A stretch of DNA of 64,000 nt, from NCBI RefSeq assembly GCF_001021505.1, contig NZ_LDPO01000020.1, positions 1-64,000 of the forward strand, given 5' to 3'. Positions within the stretch are counted from its first letter, which is position 1; each line of letters begins with the position of its first letter. The notes under the pieces are model-generated. The model saw only the letters and a program-made list of their open reading frames with translations. It did not search any database and had not been told where the DNA came from. Positions 7,955 to 16,906 of this stretch are shown piece after piece. This stretch comes from Mycolicibacter heraklionensis. Lineage in GTDB: Bacteria > Actinomycetota > Actinomycetes > Mycobacteriales > Mycobacteriaceae. Made by a program: the position numbers and the translations under genes.

Positions 7955-9187
7955 CTAGGACTGCAGTCGGGCGCCCAGCACGTCCCGGAACAACGCCTGT
8001 CGCAGCGCGAGTTCGCGAGGGTCGCTGTAGAGGTGAAAACCCAGGCGGTTCATCACATATGAGTAGCCGATGCCGGTGTCGGGGTCGGCGAATCCGAAAG
8101 AACCTCCGAAACCCGGTGTGCCATAAGCCCTTTCTGAGGAACCGAAGGCGGACGCGAACGCCGGTTTGGACAGCCCCAGCGAGAACACCACCTCAACGCC
8201 CAACACTTTGTCGCGTTCGCCGCGAGACGGCGATGCCGGCATGGCAGTGAGCTCATCGCGCACACCGGGACTCAGCGGCAGCGCCGGATCTGCGGTTGCC
8301 GCGGCGCCGTAGAGTCGCGCGATCGCCGACGCGGAACCGATTCCGTTGGCCGACGGGATCTCCACGGCCCGCACGTCGTCCCGGTTGTAGTCTCCGTCCC
8401 AGGGCTTGATGTCGCGTGGCATGGAGCTCGCTCGTCCCAGCAGTCCGAACGGGTTGAACGATGCGGCCACCAGGGCGGCCGGCATCACATTGAGGTGCAG
8501 CAGGGACTCGGCGCGTTTCCACTGGTGCAACAGCGCCACTTGGTCGCGGGTGACCGAATTCGGCAGGCCGATGTGCAGGTCCAGCCCCAGGGGGCCGGCG
8601 ATTTCGTCGGCGAAGAACCGGCCCAGGGTGCGGCCTGCCGGGTCGGTGCGACGGATCAGCTCGGACTCGTACCAGCCCAACGTGATCGCGTGATACCCGT
8701 GCCGGGTGCCGGGCGCCCAGAGCGGCTTCTGGGCGGCGAGCATGGGCGCCAGGCGATCCGGGGCGGCGACGTCGGCCAGGGTCGGTGCGGGCTTCAGCGC
8801 GCTCAACCCGGCCTGATGGCCGAGGAGCTGGCGGACGGTGACATCACCCTTGCCGGCCTGCGCGAACTCCGGCCAGTGGGTTGCCACCTTGTCGTCGTAG
8901 CCGAACAGGCCCCGCGAGACCGCCAGCGCCACGGCCAGGGCCGCCACGCCCTTGGTGCTCGAGAAGACGTTGACCATGGTGTCCGGCTGCCATGGCTCGC
9001 GCGCAACCCCGTCGCGGTAGCCGCCCCACAGGTCGACGACTTTGACGCCGTCGCGGTACACCGCGACTGCGGCGCCGACCTCGCGGCCGCTGGCGAAGTT
9101 GGCCCGGAACGCGTCGGCGACCTTGCCGTAGCCCACATCGACGTCTCCACCGATCAGATCTTGGGGAACCGCGACCTTGAGCACCAT
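7955..9187 (-). CDS. EstB-type serine hydrolase (class C beta-lactamase fold)
   Basis: A 410-residue cytoplasmic-looking enzyme of the family VIII esterase / beta-lactamase class C group. The catalytic SxxK motif is SSTK at residues 76-79, in the context NVFSSTKG. A second Tyr-containing motif is expected near HGYHAITLGWYE (about residue 163). No signal peptide is seen, which argues for an esterase or lipase rather than an antibiotic-hydrolysing beta-lactamase. Mycobacteria carry several such Lip/Est proteins. The ATG at 9187 opens into the 462-base gap before the PGRS gene. Substrate unknown. Confidence 0.88.
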   Translation of the reverse strand: MVLKVAVPQDLIGGDVDVGYGKVADAFRANFASGREVGAAVAVYRDGVKVVDLWGGYRDGVAREPWQPDTMVNVFSSTKGVAALAVALAVSRGLFGYDDKVATHWPEFAQAGKGDVTVRQLLGHQAGLSALKPAPTLADVAAPDRLAPMLAAQKPLWAPGTRHGYHAITLGWYESELIRRTDPAGRTLGRFFADEIAGPLGLDLHIGLPNSVTRDQVALLHQWKRAESLLHLNVMPAALVAASFNPFGLLGRASSMPRDIKPWDGDYNRDDVRAVEIPSANGIGSASAIARLYGAAATADPALPLSPGVRDELTAMPASPSRGERDKVLGVEVVFSLGLSKPAFASAFGSSERAYGTPGFGGSFGFADPDTGIGYSYVMNRLGFHLYSDPRELALRQALFRDVLGARLQS

Positions 9188-9649
9188 GGGGTGGTTATAC
9201 CGCTGCCGGTCACCCGGCTATCCCCGAATGGTGAAAGCCGCGCTCCGAGCCCGCGCGGTCGTCCCGTTCAGGACACCTCGGTGCTCGGGGATCAGGAGTC
9301 CCGTCGGCCAGTGCGCGAGTTTGCCCGATGGGCCGCGTAGTCATTTTTATGGGGGTCTCGCTATTTCGCATATGGGGGCCAATATGTAAGCAATATTACC
9401 TACTTGTGGTGACGGTCACACGCATCGGTAAACAATGATGTCGCCCATATGACCCAGCTCTCAATTTCGGATAATTCTCAGGTCAATCATGGTTTATTGC
9501 CGCAGGAGGCTCCGCAGATACCTAATTTTCAATTCGTCGCAAGCGTCAAATTCGGCTAACTTGCAGCGCGGGCAGGCCAAGTCGCGGTTGGCGTACTCCA
9601 GCGGAACCGACGACTAATTGGCGTGAATTCAGGAATTGAGGAATTCGGC
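9188..9649. other. Upstream region of the PGRS gene
   Basis: A 462-base gap between divergent genes. From about 9340 to 9600 it is distinctly AT-richer than its surroundings. It contains a CRP-like site (9405-9420) and an imperfect inverted repeat GTAA-N6-TTAC (9386-9399). No confident -35/-10 pair or small gene was found. Confidence 0.5.
9405..9420. promoter_or_regulatory. Candidate CRP/Cmr-family binding site
   Basis: TGTGG-N6-TCACA differs from the CRP consensus TGTGA-N6-TCACA by one base. An inner perfect palindrome GTGAC-G-GTCAC overlaps it (9409-9419). It lies about 230 bases before the PGRS start codon. Confidence 0.4.
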
Positions 9650-12600
9650 ATGAGGCAGAGTCGTGAAGGTCGGCAGGGTAACCGTTCAGGTGGTGTCGCT
9701 CGGCGGGTGGCCGGCGCGGGTAGCGCAGTCGGCGCCTTCCTGGCTTTCGGAGTGGGTCCGGTGGCAGGTGCTCCCGCTGCCACCGCTGACTTCGACGACC
9801 TGTTCTCGCAGCCGATCCTGGAGATGTTCGACTCCTGGTCCGTGGGCTCGGACTTGTGGCTCACCGGGTCATCGGCCGACATGCTCGCCGGCCTCGACGC
9901 GGGTGCCGCGTTCGACTCGAGCATTTTCGCCTTTGACCCCACCCAGCCGTTGGGCCCGTGGCTGGCGGAGCTGGACCACCTGCTCTACTCGGGCTTCCAG
10001 AACTACGTGTATCTGCCGTTGTACGCCATCAGCCAAGACTTGATGGGCTACGCCGAACCGTTGCTCAACATCGTCAACCAGCCCTTCGTCGACCTGTTCG
10101 GTCGGGTGCTGATCGGCAATGGCATCGACGGCTTCGACGGCGTCAATGACTCGCTGCTGGGCAGCTCGGGAATCTTCGGCAACCTCGGCGATGGCGGGTT
10201 CCTGTTCGGTGACGGTGGCGCCGGGGTTGCCGGTAACGCCATCAATGCCGACGGCGGGATCGGTGGAGCGGCCGGACTGATCGGCAACGGCGGCGCGGGC
10301 GGCGCCGGGCTCGATGGCGTTGCCGGCGGCGACGGCGGTGCCGGCGGGGACGGCGGTGCCGGCGGCTGGCTGCTGGGCAACGGTGGCCTGGGCGGCGCTG
10401 GTGGTGCCGGTGGAATCGGTGGTGGCGCTGGTGGTTTCGGTGGTGCTGGCGGTGCGGCCATCTTCATCGGCAACGGTGGCGCCGGCGGCGCCGGTGGTGC
10501 CGGAGGTTTCGGCGGCGACGGTGCCGACGGAGCCACGTTCGGCGCGAGCGGTGACAACGGCGGCTTCGGCGGTATCGGCGGCAACGGTGGTACCGGCGGC
10601 CGGGCGGGCTTGCTGTTCGGCGCCGCAGGCAACGGCGGCAATGGTGGAATCGGCGGCGACGGTGGTGCCGGTGGTGACGGTCAGAACGGCCTGCACGGCA
10701 CCAACGCCGGCGGTGCCGGCGTCAGCAGCGGCCTTCCCGGTCAAGACGGTATGGACGCCGGCGACGGTGGTAACGGCGGAAACGGTGGTGCCGGTGGTAA
10801 CGCCGGTAAGGGCGGCGCCGGTGGATTCCTCGGTATTCACCCGGCTGGGGCTTCCGGCGTGGCCGGGGCCGGCGGCAGCGCCGGTGACGCCGGCAATGCC
10901 GGCAACGGCGGCAACGGTGGCAACGGTGGCAACGATGGAACCGGCCTGTCCGCCGGTGACGGTGGTGACGGCGGCGCGGGCGGTGACCGTGGTATCGCCG
11001 GCGTCGCGGGCCTCGGCGGCCTGAACAGTGACGGCACGCGTGCCGCCTCCGGCGCGGCCGGCGCGGTGGCGATCAGCGGTGGCAACGGTGGTCACGGCGG
11101 CAATGGCGGCAACGGCGGCGTGCTCAGCGACGGCCAGGGCCAAAACGGTGGTGCCGCCGGAAACGGTGGTGCCGCAGGGCGGATCGGCGACGGCGGCAAC
11201 GGTGGTAACGGCGGGCACGGCGGCGACAGCGCCGCCGGTGCCGACGGCGCCAACCCCGGCGACGCCGGAGTGGACGGCAAGGTCGGCGGTTACGGCGGCC
11301 ACGGCGGTAACGGCGGTGCCGGCGGTCGAGACGCCGGCAACTCCGGCAACGGCGGCAACGGCGGAAACGGCGCGGACGGCGGCGACGGCGGTGCGGGCGC
11401 CCACGGTGCCGACGGAATCTTCCCCGGCCAGGACGGCCAAGACGGTGGCCACGGCGGCAGCGGTGGCGATGGCGGCGCCGGCGGTAACGGTGGCAACGCG
11501 GGCGTGGTCTACAACGGTGTGGTCGGACTCAACGGCAACGGCGGCGACGCCGGTAACGGTGGCAACGCCAACACCCCCGGCAACGGCGGCAACGGCGCGG
11601 CCGGCGACGCGGAGAACCCCGACGGCGGCAAGGGCGGCAACGGCGGTAACCCCGGCACCGCAGGCAACGCCGGTATTGGCGGTGTGCACGGCACCGGCGG
11701 TAACCCGGCCAGCGGCGTCGACGGTCTCGACGGCGTCGCCGGGACCGGAGTGACCGGAATTCACGGCAACGGCGGTAACGGCGGTGCGGGTTATGACGCC
11801 TCGACCGACCCCGACGCCGTTCCAGGCGCGGACGGCGGCTCCGGCGGTGCCGGAGGCCACGGCGGCCTGATCGGTAACGGCGGCAACGGCGCGGCCGGCG
11901 GTAGCGGCGCGCTGGGAGCGCAGGGCGCTGATGGCGATGTGCCCGGCGCATCGGGCGGTACCGGCGGCGCCGGGGGCGCTGGTGGTGCCGGGGGCGCCGG
12001 CGGTAATGGTGGCGCGCTGGCCGGTAACGCCGGTGACGGCGGCAACGGTGGTAACGGAGCCACCGGTGGTGTCGGCGGCACCGGCCAGGACGGTGCAACC
12101 GGCGTGGCCGGTGTCGACGACGGCGCGGGCGGTAACGGCGGCGACGGCGGTAACGGCGGTGTGGGCGGTAACGGCGGCGTGGGAGGTAACGCCGGCACCG
12201 CGGCCAACGGCAACGGTGGCCGCAACGGCGACGGCGGGAATGCCGGTGACGGAGGAAACGCCGGTAACGCCGGCAACGGCGGAACGGGTGCCGCCGGTGA
12301 CGCCGACAACCCCGACGGCGGCAAGGGCGGTGACGGCGGCAATCGCGGTGAGGCCGGCCTGGGCGGAACCGGCGCCGGAGCCGGCACCGGTGGCAGCGGC
12401 GGTGCCGCCGGGAGCGACGGCACCGCCGGCGCGGACGCCACTGCAGGTGGTGACGGCGGTGACGGTGGTCGAGGCTTCGACGCCACCGCCCCGGGAACCA
12501 ACGGCGGCAACGGCGGTGCCGGCGGTAACGCCGGAGCCGTCGGCACCGGTGGTGACGGCGGCGCGGGGGGTACCGGCGCCAACGGCCTGGCGGGCGTGAC

Positions 12601-14635
12601 CGACGGCAACGGCAACGGCACCCTCGGCGGCGATGGCGGTAAGGGCGGCAATGGTGGTGCCGGCGGTGCCGGCGGAACCACCTCCGGTGACGCCGGCAAC
12701 GGCGGGATCGGCGGGGCCGGTGGCGTCGGCGGGATCGGCGGAAGCGGCGCCAACGGCACCGCCGGTGTCGACGCCACGGTGCCCGGCGGCAACGGTACGG
12801 CCGGCGGCGACGCCGGTGACGGTGGTGTCGGCGGTACGGGCGGTGGCGGCGGCAACGGTGGTGCCGGCGGCACTGCCACCAACGGCAACGACGGGCAGGC
12901 CGGCGCGGGCGGTGTTGGTGGCGCGGGCGGAAACGCCGGTAACGCCGGCAACGGCGGGGTCGGTGGCGCCGGCCTGGGCGGCGGTGCCGGTGCGGCGGCC
13001 GGCAACGGTGGCGACGGCGGCGACGGCGGCGTGCGCGGCACGGCCGGGGCCGGCGGCCAGGGCGGAACCAGCGGCGACGGGACCACCCAGGCGGCGAGCG
13101 GCGCCACGGGCGCCAATGCGACCGGTGGTGACGGCGGCGCAGGCGGTAGGGGTGGCGCGGCGACCAACGCGAACCAGACCGGCGGCAACGGTGGAAAGGG
13201 CGGCAACGCCGGCCCCGACGGCCGCGGCGGCGACGGCGGTGTGGGCGGCAAGGGCTTCAACGGCGCCAACGGCACCAACTCCACAAACCCGAACGTGGAC
13301 GGCACCAACGGCGGCAACGGCACCGCCGGCGGCGACGGCGGTGCGGGCGGTCTCGGCGGAACCAACTCCGGTGTCGGCGGCAACGGTGGAGCCGGCGGTG
13401 CGGGCGGCAACGGCGGCAACGGCGGCCACGGCAGCAACGGCACCACCGGAGGCAACGGCACCAGTGCGAACCCGGACGGCTCCGCCGGCGGCGACGCCAG
13501 CAGTGGCGGTAACGGCGGTAACGGCGCCGCCGGCGGCAACGGCGGCGCGGCCGGTACCGGGGCCAGTGGCAGCGGCACCGCCGGCGCCGGAGGCAAGGGC
13601 GGTAACGCCGGTAACGCCGGCAATGCCGGCAACGGTGGTAACGGCGGCGACGGGATCCAGACCAACACCACTGGATCGGGTGCACACGGCGGCCACGGGG
13701 GCAACGGCGGCAACGGCGGGGACCGCGGTACCGCAGGCACCGTCGGTGCCGGTGGTATCGGCGGTGACGGAACCCAAGCCGCGAACGGCTCCGCCGGATC
13801 GAGCGGTACCGGCGGCAACGGCGGTAACGGCGGCAAGGGTGCCGACGCCACCAGCACCGGCCAGTACGGCGGCAATGGCGGTAAGGGCGGCAACGCGGGT
13901 GCCGACGGCAACGGCGGCAACGGCGGTGACGCCGGTAAGGGCGCCAACGCGCCCACCGGACCCGGCGCGACCGGGGGGACCGGATCGACCGGTACCGACG
14001 GAACCCAGTCCGGCGACGCCAACGGCGGCACGGGCGGTACCGGTGGTAACGGCACCGGGATCGGCGGTAAGGGCGGCAACGGCGGTACGGGCGGTACCGG
14101 CGCCGACGGCGGCACTGTTCCTGGCCAGTCGGCGGGTGCCGGCGGCACCGGCGGCACCGGCGGCAACGGCTCCAACGGCGCGGACGGCGGCTACGGCGGC
14201 AAGGGTGGCGACGGCGGCCTCGGCGGCAGCAACTCCGGTAACGGCGGTAACGGCGGCAAGGGTGGCGCCGGTGGCAATGGCAGCAGGGGCGGCGACGGCG
14301 GGGCTGGTGGTGCCGGCGCCAGCGGCGGTAACGGCAGCGACGCCAACCCCAACGGCGGCGCCGGCGGCAACGGCGGTAGCGGTGGTAACGGCGGCAGCGG
14401 CGGGAACGCGGCCGGCGGCAACTACGGCGGCAAGGGCGGCGCGGCCAACAACCCCAACGGCACCTCAGGCCAAGACGGTGCCAACGGCACCGACGGCACT
14501 CCGGGTGGTCCCGGAGCCGCCGGGCCGGGTGGGCCGGCCGGCGGTGGCGGCGCCGCTGCCGGCGGCGGCACGGCGGGCCCGCCCGGACAGCCCGGTGAGG
14601 GCGGCAAGGGCGGCGGGGTCATTCCCCCGAGCTGA
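9650..14635 (+). CDS. PGRS-repeat protein lacking a PE domain
   Basis: A giant glycine-rich protein of 1661 residues. Residues 1-50 form a basic stretch then a hydrophobic Ala/Gly segment ending APAATA, which looks like an export signal. Residues 50-170 are a non-repetitive acidic/aromatic domain (ATADFDDLFSQPILEMFD and onward). From about residue 180 to the end it is PGRS-type GGxGGx repeats, closing in a Gly/Pro-rich tail ending VIPPS. There is no PE domain, the normal ESX-5 targeting module, so it is a PGRS-only family member. The ATG at 9650 is chosen because GAGG at 9638-9641 is well spaced; a GTG at 9623 is possible. Function is not known; cell-surface location is inferred. Confidence 0.85.
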   Translation: MRQSREGRQGNRSGGVARRVAGAGSAVGAFLAFGVGPVAGAPAATADFDDLFSQPILEMFDSWSVGSDLWLTGSSADMLAGLDAGAAFDSSIFAFDPTQPLGPWLAELDHLLYSGFQNYVYLPLYAISQDLMGYAEPLLNIVNQPFVDLFGRVLIGNGIDGFDGVNDSLLGSSGIFGNLGDGGFLFGDGGAGVAGNAINADGGIGGAAGLIGNGGAGGAGLDGVAGGDGGAGGDGGAGGWLLGNGGLGGAGGAGGIGGGAGGFGGAGGAAIFIGNGGAGGAGGAGGFGGDGADGATFGASGDNGGFGGIGGNGGTGGRAGLLFGAAGNGGNGGIGGDGGAGGDGQNGLHGTNAGGAGVSSGLPGQDGMDAGDGGNGGNGGAGGNAGKGGAGGFLGIHPAGASGVAGAGGSAGDAGNAGNGGNGGNGGNDGTGLSAGDGGDGGAGGDRGIAGVAGLGGLNSDGTRAASGAAGAVAISGGNGGHGGNGGNGGVLSDGQGQNGGAAGNGGAAGRIGDGGNGGNGGHGGDSAAGADGANPGDAGVDGKVGGYGGHGGNGGAGGRDAGNSGNGGNGGNGADGGDGGAGAHGADGIFPGQDGQDGGHGGSGGDGGAGGNGGNAGVVYNGVVGLNGNGGDAGNGGNANTPGNGGNGAAGDAENPDGGKGGNGGNPGTAGNAGIGGVHGTGGNPASGVDGLDGVAGTGVTGIHGNGGNGGAGYDASTDPDAVPGADGGSGGAGGHGGLIGNGGNGAAGGSGALGAQGADGDVPGASGGTGGAGGAGGAGGAGGNGGALAGNAGDGGNGGNGATGGVGGTGQDGATGVAGVDDGAGGNGGDGGNGGVGGNGGVGGNAGTAANGNGGRNGDGGNAGDGGNAGNAGNGGTGAAGDADNPDGGKGGDGGNRGEAGLGGTGAGAGTGGSGGAAGSDGTAGADATAGGDGGDGGRGFDATAPGTNGGNGGAGGNAGAVGTGGDGGAGGTGANGLAGVTDGNGNGTLGGDGGKGGNGGAGGAGGTTSGDAGNGGIGGAGGVGGIGGSGANGTAGVDATVPGGNGTAGGDAGDGGVGGTGGGGGNGGAGGTATNGNDGQAGAGGVGGAGGNAGNAGNGGVGGAGLGGGAGAAAGNGGDGGDGGVRGTAGAGGQGGTSGDGTTQAASGATGANATGGDGGAGGRGGAATNANQTGGNGGKGGNAGPDGRGGDGGVGGKGFNGANGTNSTNPNVDGTNGGNGTAGGDGGAGGLGGTNSGVGGNGGAGGAGGNGGNGGHGSNGTTGGNGTSANPDGSAGGDASSGGNGGNGAAGGNGGAAGTGASGSGTAGAGGKGGNAGNAGNAGNGGNGGDGIQTNTTGSGAHGGHGGNGGNGGDRGTAGTVGAGGIGGDGTQAANGSAGSSGTGGNGGNGGKGADATSTGQYGGNGGKGGNAGADGNGGNGGDAGKGANAPTGPGATGGTGSTGTDGTQSGDANGGTGGTGGNGTGIGGKGGNGGTGGTGADGGTVPGQSAGAGGTGGTGGNGSNGADGGYGGKGGDGGLGGSNSGNGGNGGKGGAGGNGSRGGDGGAGGAGASGGNGSDANPNGGAGGNGGSGGNGGSGGNAAGGNYGGKGGAANNPNGTSGQDGANGTDGTPGGPGAAGPGGPAGGGGAAAGGGTAGPPGQPGEGGKGGGVIPPS
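10985..14413 (+). repeat. Higher-order 690-bp (230-residue) repeats inside the PGRS domain
   Basis: A marker segment of the form GG-x-(R/P)-G-x-A-G, followed by variable text and then a (G/A)-Asp/Ala-Ala-Thr-rich block, recurs in register. The codon for the Arg/Pro of the marker lies at 10988, 11651, 12344, 13034 and 13724, so the spacings are 663, 693, 690 and 690 bases. Copies 1, 4 and 5 also share a DGT(T)xAAxG sequence just after the marker. This indicates duplication of whole 230-residue modules on top of the short GGx repeats. Confidence 0.75.
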
Positions 14636-14654
14636 TAGCGGGGCGCCCCGCAAC

Positions 14655-14696
14655 ACGCCTATGGCCGCCGGTCCTTCGACCGGCGGCCATAGGCGT
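14655..14696. terminator. 19-bp perfect hairpin between convergent genes
   Basis: Arms 14655-14673 and 14678-14696 pair perfectly over 19 bases around a CTTC loop. Located between the PGRS stop and the convergent methyltransferase stop, it can act as a terminator for both directions. There is no U-tract. Confidence 0.85.
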
Positions 14697-14715
14697 TGTC
14701 GTGGCAAGGTGCCGT

Positions 14716-15639
14716 TTAGAGCCGAATCGCCTCGATCGCAACCGAATTGCGCAGCCGCGCCACGATCTCACCGTCGGGAAAGGCGCGGCCGTAGTCGGCG
14801 AACACCGTCTCTCGGCCGCGCTCGCGCACCTGCCACCCGCGCTCGCGCAGGTATGCCCCGACCGGGTTTCGCTCGCCGGCGTACACCAGGGTGGTGATGT
14901 CGAGATCCAGACCTTGGTCGGCGAACCGCTGACCCAGCGACTGGTTGGAGCCGCTCAGCGCGGCCGCGCCGTCGGGGTGGTATTCGGTGGCCAGCCGGCT
15001 GCCCGGGGCGCTCAACGCGGTGATGTGGTCGAACAGCCGGTCCTGCGCTTCCGGCGGCAGATAGATGAGCAGGCCCTCCGCGCTCCACGCGGTGGGCTTC
15101 GTCTCGTCAAAACCGCTGTCGCGCAACGCAGCCGGCCAGTCGTCGCGCAGATCAACGGCCACGGCGCGGCGATCGGCGATCGGCTGGGCTCCCAGGTCGG
15201 CCAGCGTGCGGGACTTGAACTCGATCACGTCCGGCTGGTCGATCTCGTAGACCACGCTGCCCTGCGGCCAACCCAGCCGGTAGGCCCGCGAATCCAGTCC
15301 GGCGGCCAGAATGACCGACTGCCGGACGCCGGCGTCCGCGGCTTGCAGAAAGAAATCGTCGAAAAACCGGGTGCGCACCGCCATCACGGCGGTCATCGGG
15401 CCGGCGGCGGACTTGGCCTCCGCGGCCACCGCCGGGTCCAGCGTGCCGTCGACCATCTTGGTGAAGAAGTCGATGCCGACCGCGCGCACCAGCGGCGCCG
15501 CGAACGGGTCGGAGATGATCGGCTCGGCCTCCGCGGTGGCCAGCGCGCGGGCGGCGGCGACCATGGTGGCGGTGGTGCCCACGCTGGAGGCCAGGTCCCA
15601 GCTGTCCCCAAGGGATCGTGCACCGCCGGTGCGTTCCAT
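14716..15639 (-). CDS. SAM-dependent methyltransferase, UPF0677 family
   Basis: A 307-residue class I methyltransferase of the mycobacterial UPF0677 / leucine-carboxyl-methyltransferase-like family. It shows the family N terminus DLASSVGTTATMVAAARA, SAM-binding motif I around VILAAGLDSRAYRL, the YEIDQPDVIEFK segment and WSAEGLLIYLPPEAQDRL. Substrate is unknown in this large family. The ATG at 15639 has GGAGGA at 15647-15652 and overlaps the stop of the upstream paralogue by one base (TGATG); a GTG one codon earlier (15642) is also usable. M. tuberculosis has a similar pair (Rv0725c/Rv0726c) in the same place before secY. Confidence 0.9.
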   Translation of the reverse strand: MERTGGARSLGDSWDLASSVGTTATMVAAARALATAEAEPIISDPFAAPLVRAVGIDFFTKMVDGTLDPAVAAEAKSAAGPMTAVMAVRTRFFDDFFLQAADAGVRQSVILAAGLDSRAYRLGWPQGSVVYEIDQPDVIEFKSRTLADLGAQPIADRRAVAVDLRDDWPAALRDSGFDETKPTAWSAEGLLIYLPPEAQDRLFDHITALSAPGSRLATEYHPDGAAALSGSNQSLGQRFADQGLDLDITTLVYAGERNPVGAYLRERGWQVRERGRETVFADYGRAFPDGEIVARLRNSVAIEAIRL

Positions 15640-16580
15640 CACTGTCCTCCTCCCCGGACCGCGCTGATGTAGGCCAGCTTGCCGAAGCCGGGCTCCTCGT
15701 CGATATCCAGCGGTGGCAGCCCGTACTCGGCGAACAGTGCGTCGACGCCGCGGCTGTCTACCCGCCAGTCGTGGCCGGCCAGGTAACTACCGGCCTCGTT
15801 GCGGTCCCCGAAATAGAGCAATTCGGCCATGTCGATGTCCACCCCGTGGCTGCGCATCCGTTCCGCGGATTCCTGCATGCGACGGCGGGCCTGTTCCTCG
15901 GTGTCGGCGTCGAGGCCCGGGATGCTCTCGGTGGCGATCCGGCTGCCCGGTGCACTCAGTGCGGTGACGGTGTCCAGCAGCCTGTCCTGTGCGTCCGGTG
16001 GCAGGTAGCCCAGCAGGCCCTCCGCGCTCCAGGCGGTCGGCAGGGCGGGGTCGAAGCCCGCCGCTCGCAGCGCCGCAGGCCAGTCATCGCGCAGGTCGAT
16101 CGAGACGGTTCGCCGGTCGGCTGTCGGTTCCGAGCCCTGCTCGGCCAGCACCCGGGTCTTGAAGTCGATCACCTCGGGCTGGTCGACCTCGTAGACGACG
16201 GTGCCAGACGGCCAGTCGAGGCGGTAGGCGCGTGAGTCCAGCCCGGACGCCAGGATGACCACCTGCCGGATGCCGGCATGGGTCGCCTCGGTGAAGAAGT
16301 CGTCGAAGAATCGGGTGCGCGCTGCCATGTTGTCGGCCATCCGGGCGAGGCCCGCGGGTGCCTCGTCACCGAAATCTTCCGGGGCGATCTCACCGCTGGC
16401 CAACCTGGTGAACAGATCCACGCCGACGGCGCGTACCAGGGGTTCCGCGAACGGGTCGTTGATCAGGGGACGGTCGGCCCGGCTGGCGACCGCACGAGCC
16501 GCGGCCACCCCGGTGGCGGTGATGCCCACACTGGAAGCCAGGTCCCAGGTGTCTCCAGGAAATCGGCCGGTACTTGCCAT
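15639..16580 (-). CDS. SAM-dependent methyltransferase, UPF0677 family (tandem paralogue)
   Basis: A 313-residue close paralogue of the downstream gene, sharing DLASSVGITATGVAAARA, motif I VILASGLDSRAYRL, YEVDQPEVIDFK and WSAEGLLGYLPPDAQDRLL. It differs mainly by a longer acidic insertion after the central motif. The ATG at 16580 is chosen because GGAG lies 8 bases upstream; the GTG at 16589 would sit on top of that site. The two genes form a translationally coupled pair, probably from a tandem duplication. Target molecule unknown; related enzymes are implicated in O-methylation. Confidence 0.9.
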   Translation of the reverse strand: MASTGRFPGDTWDLASSVGITATGVAAARAVASRADRPLINDPFAEPLVRAVGVDLFTRLASGEIAPEDFGDEAPAGLARMADNMAARTRFFDDFFTEATHAGIRQVVILASGLDSRAYRLDWPSGTVVYEVDQPEVIDFKTRVLAEQGSEPTADRRTVSIDLRDDWPAALRAAGFDPALPTAWSAEGLLGYLPPDAQDRLLDTVTALSAPGSRIATESIPGLDADTEEQARRRMQESAERMRSHGVDIDMAELLYFGDRNEAGSYLAGHDWRVDSRGVDALFAEYGLPPLDIDEEPGFGKLAYISAVRGGGQ

Positions 16581-16906
16581 GGTGCACACTCCTATCTCTC
16601 TAGCTTCTATCTAGCTACGCCGGTCGAGCGCCGCGGGAAGTTAGTTAGCGTATTTAACGAGCTATCGATGACTGTACGCCGCTACGCTGATCGCACGCTG
16701 GCAGTGCCGCCAACGCCCGCCCGGCCCGCGGTGCGCAGCTGTTACTCTCGTAGACTGCTGACGCGCCTAAGACACGCGTGGCCTCGTCATGATCGGCCGG
16801 CACGTGTACGCGAAAACGCAGGACTAACCCAGGACTAACCGGGGCTGGGACACCAACAGCCCATTGGAACGCCGCGACCGGACCTCGGCTGCGCAGGAGG
16901 AGAAGA
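16581..16906. other. Divergent gap between methyltransferases and secY
   Basis: A 326-base non-coding region that should contain promoters in both directions. Visible structure: an exact tandem copy of the 11-mer CAGGACTAACC at 16819-16829 and 16830-16840, and AGCTAG-type repeats near 16600-16617. A TAGACT hexamer at 16751-16756 could be a -10 box for secY, but no matching -35 is clear. Confidence 0.45.

Noticed and set aside
7955..9187. Calling the SxxK hydrolase an antibiotic-resistance beta-lactamase
   Set aside because: No signal peptide and closer overall pattern to EstB-type esterases; resistance function is not supported by sequence.
9869..14175. Very long minus-strand open frames (about 1300 and 790 codons) opposite the PGRS gene
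   Set aside because: They are Pro- or Ala/Val/Thr-biased mirror images of GGx codons, lack any domain, and have no plausible start signals. They are by-products of high-GC repetitive coding.
12633..14897. A 754-codon plus-strand frame overlapping the PGRS gene
   Set aside because: Out-of-frame reading of the same repeats, rich in Ala-Thr-Val, extending past the terminator hairpin; no signal or domain.
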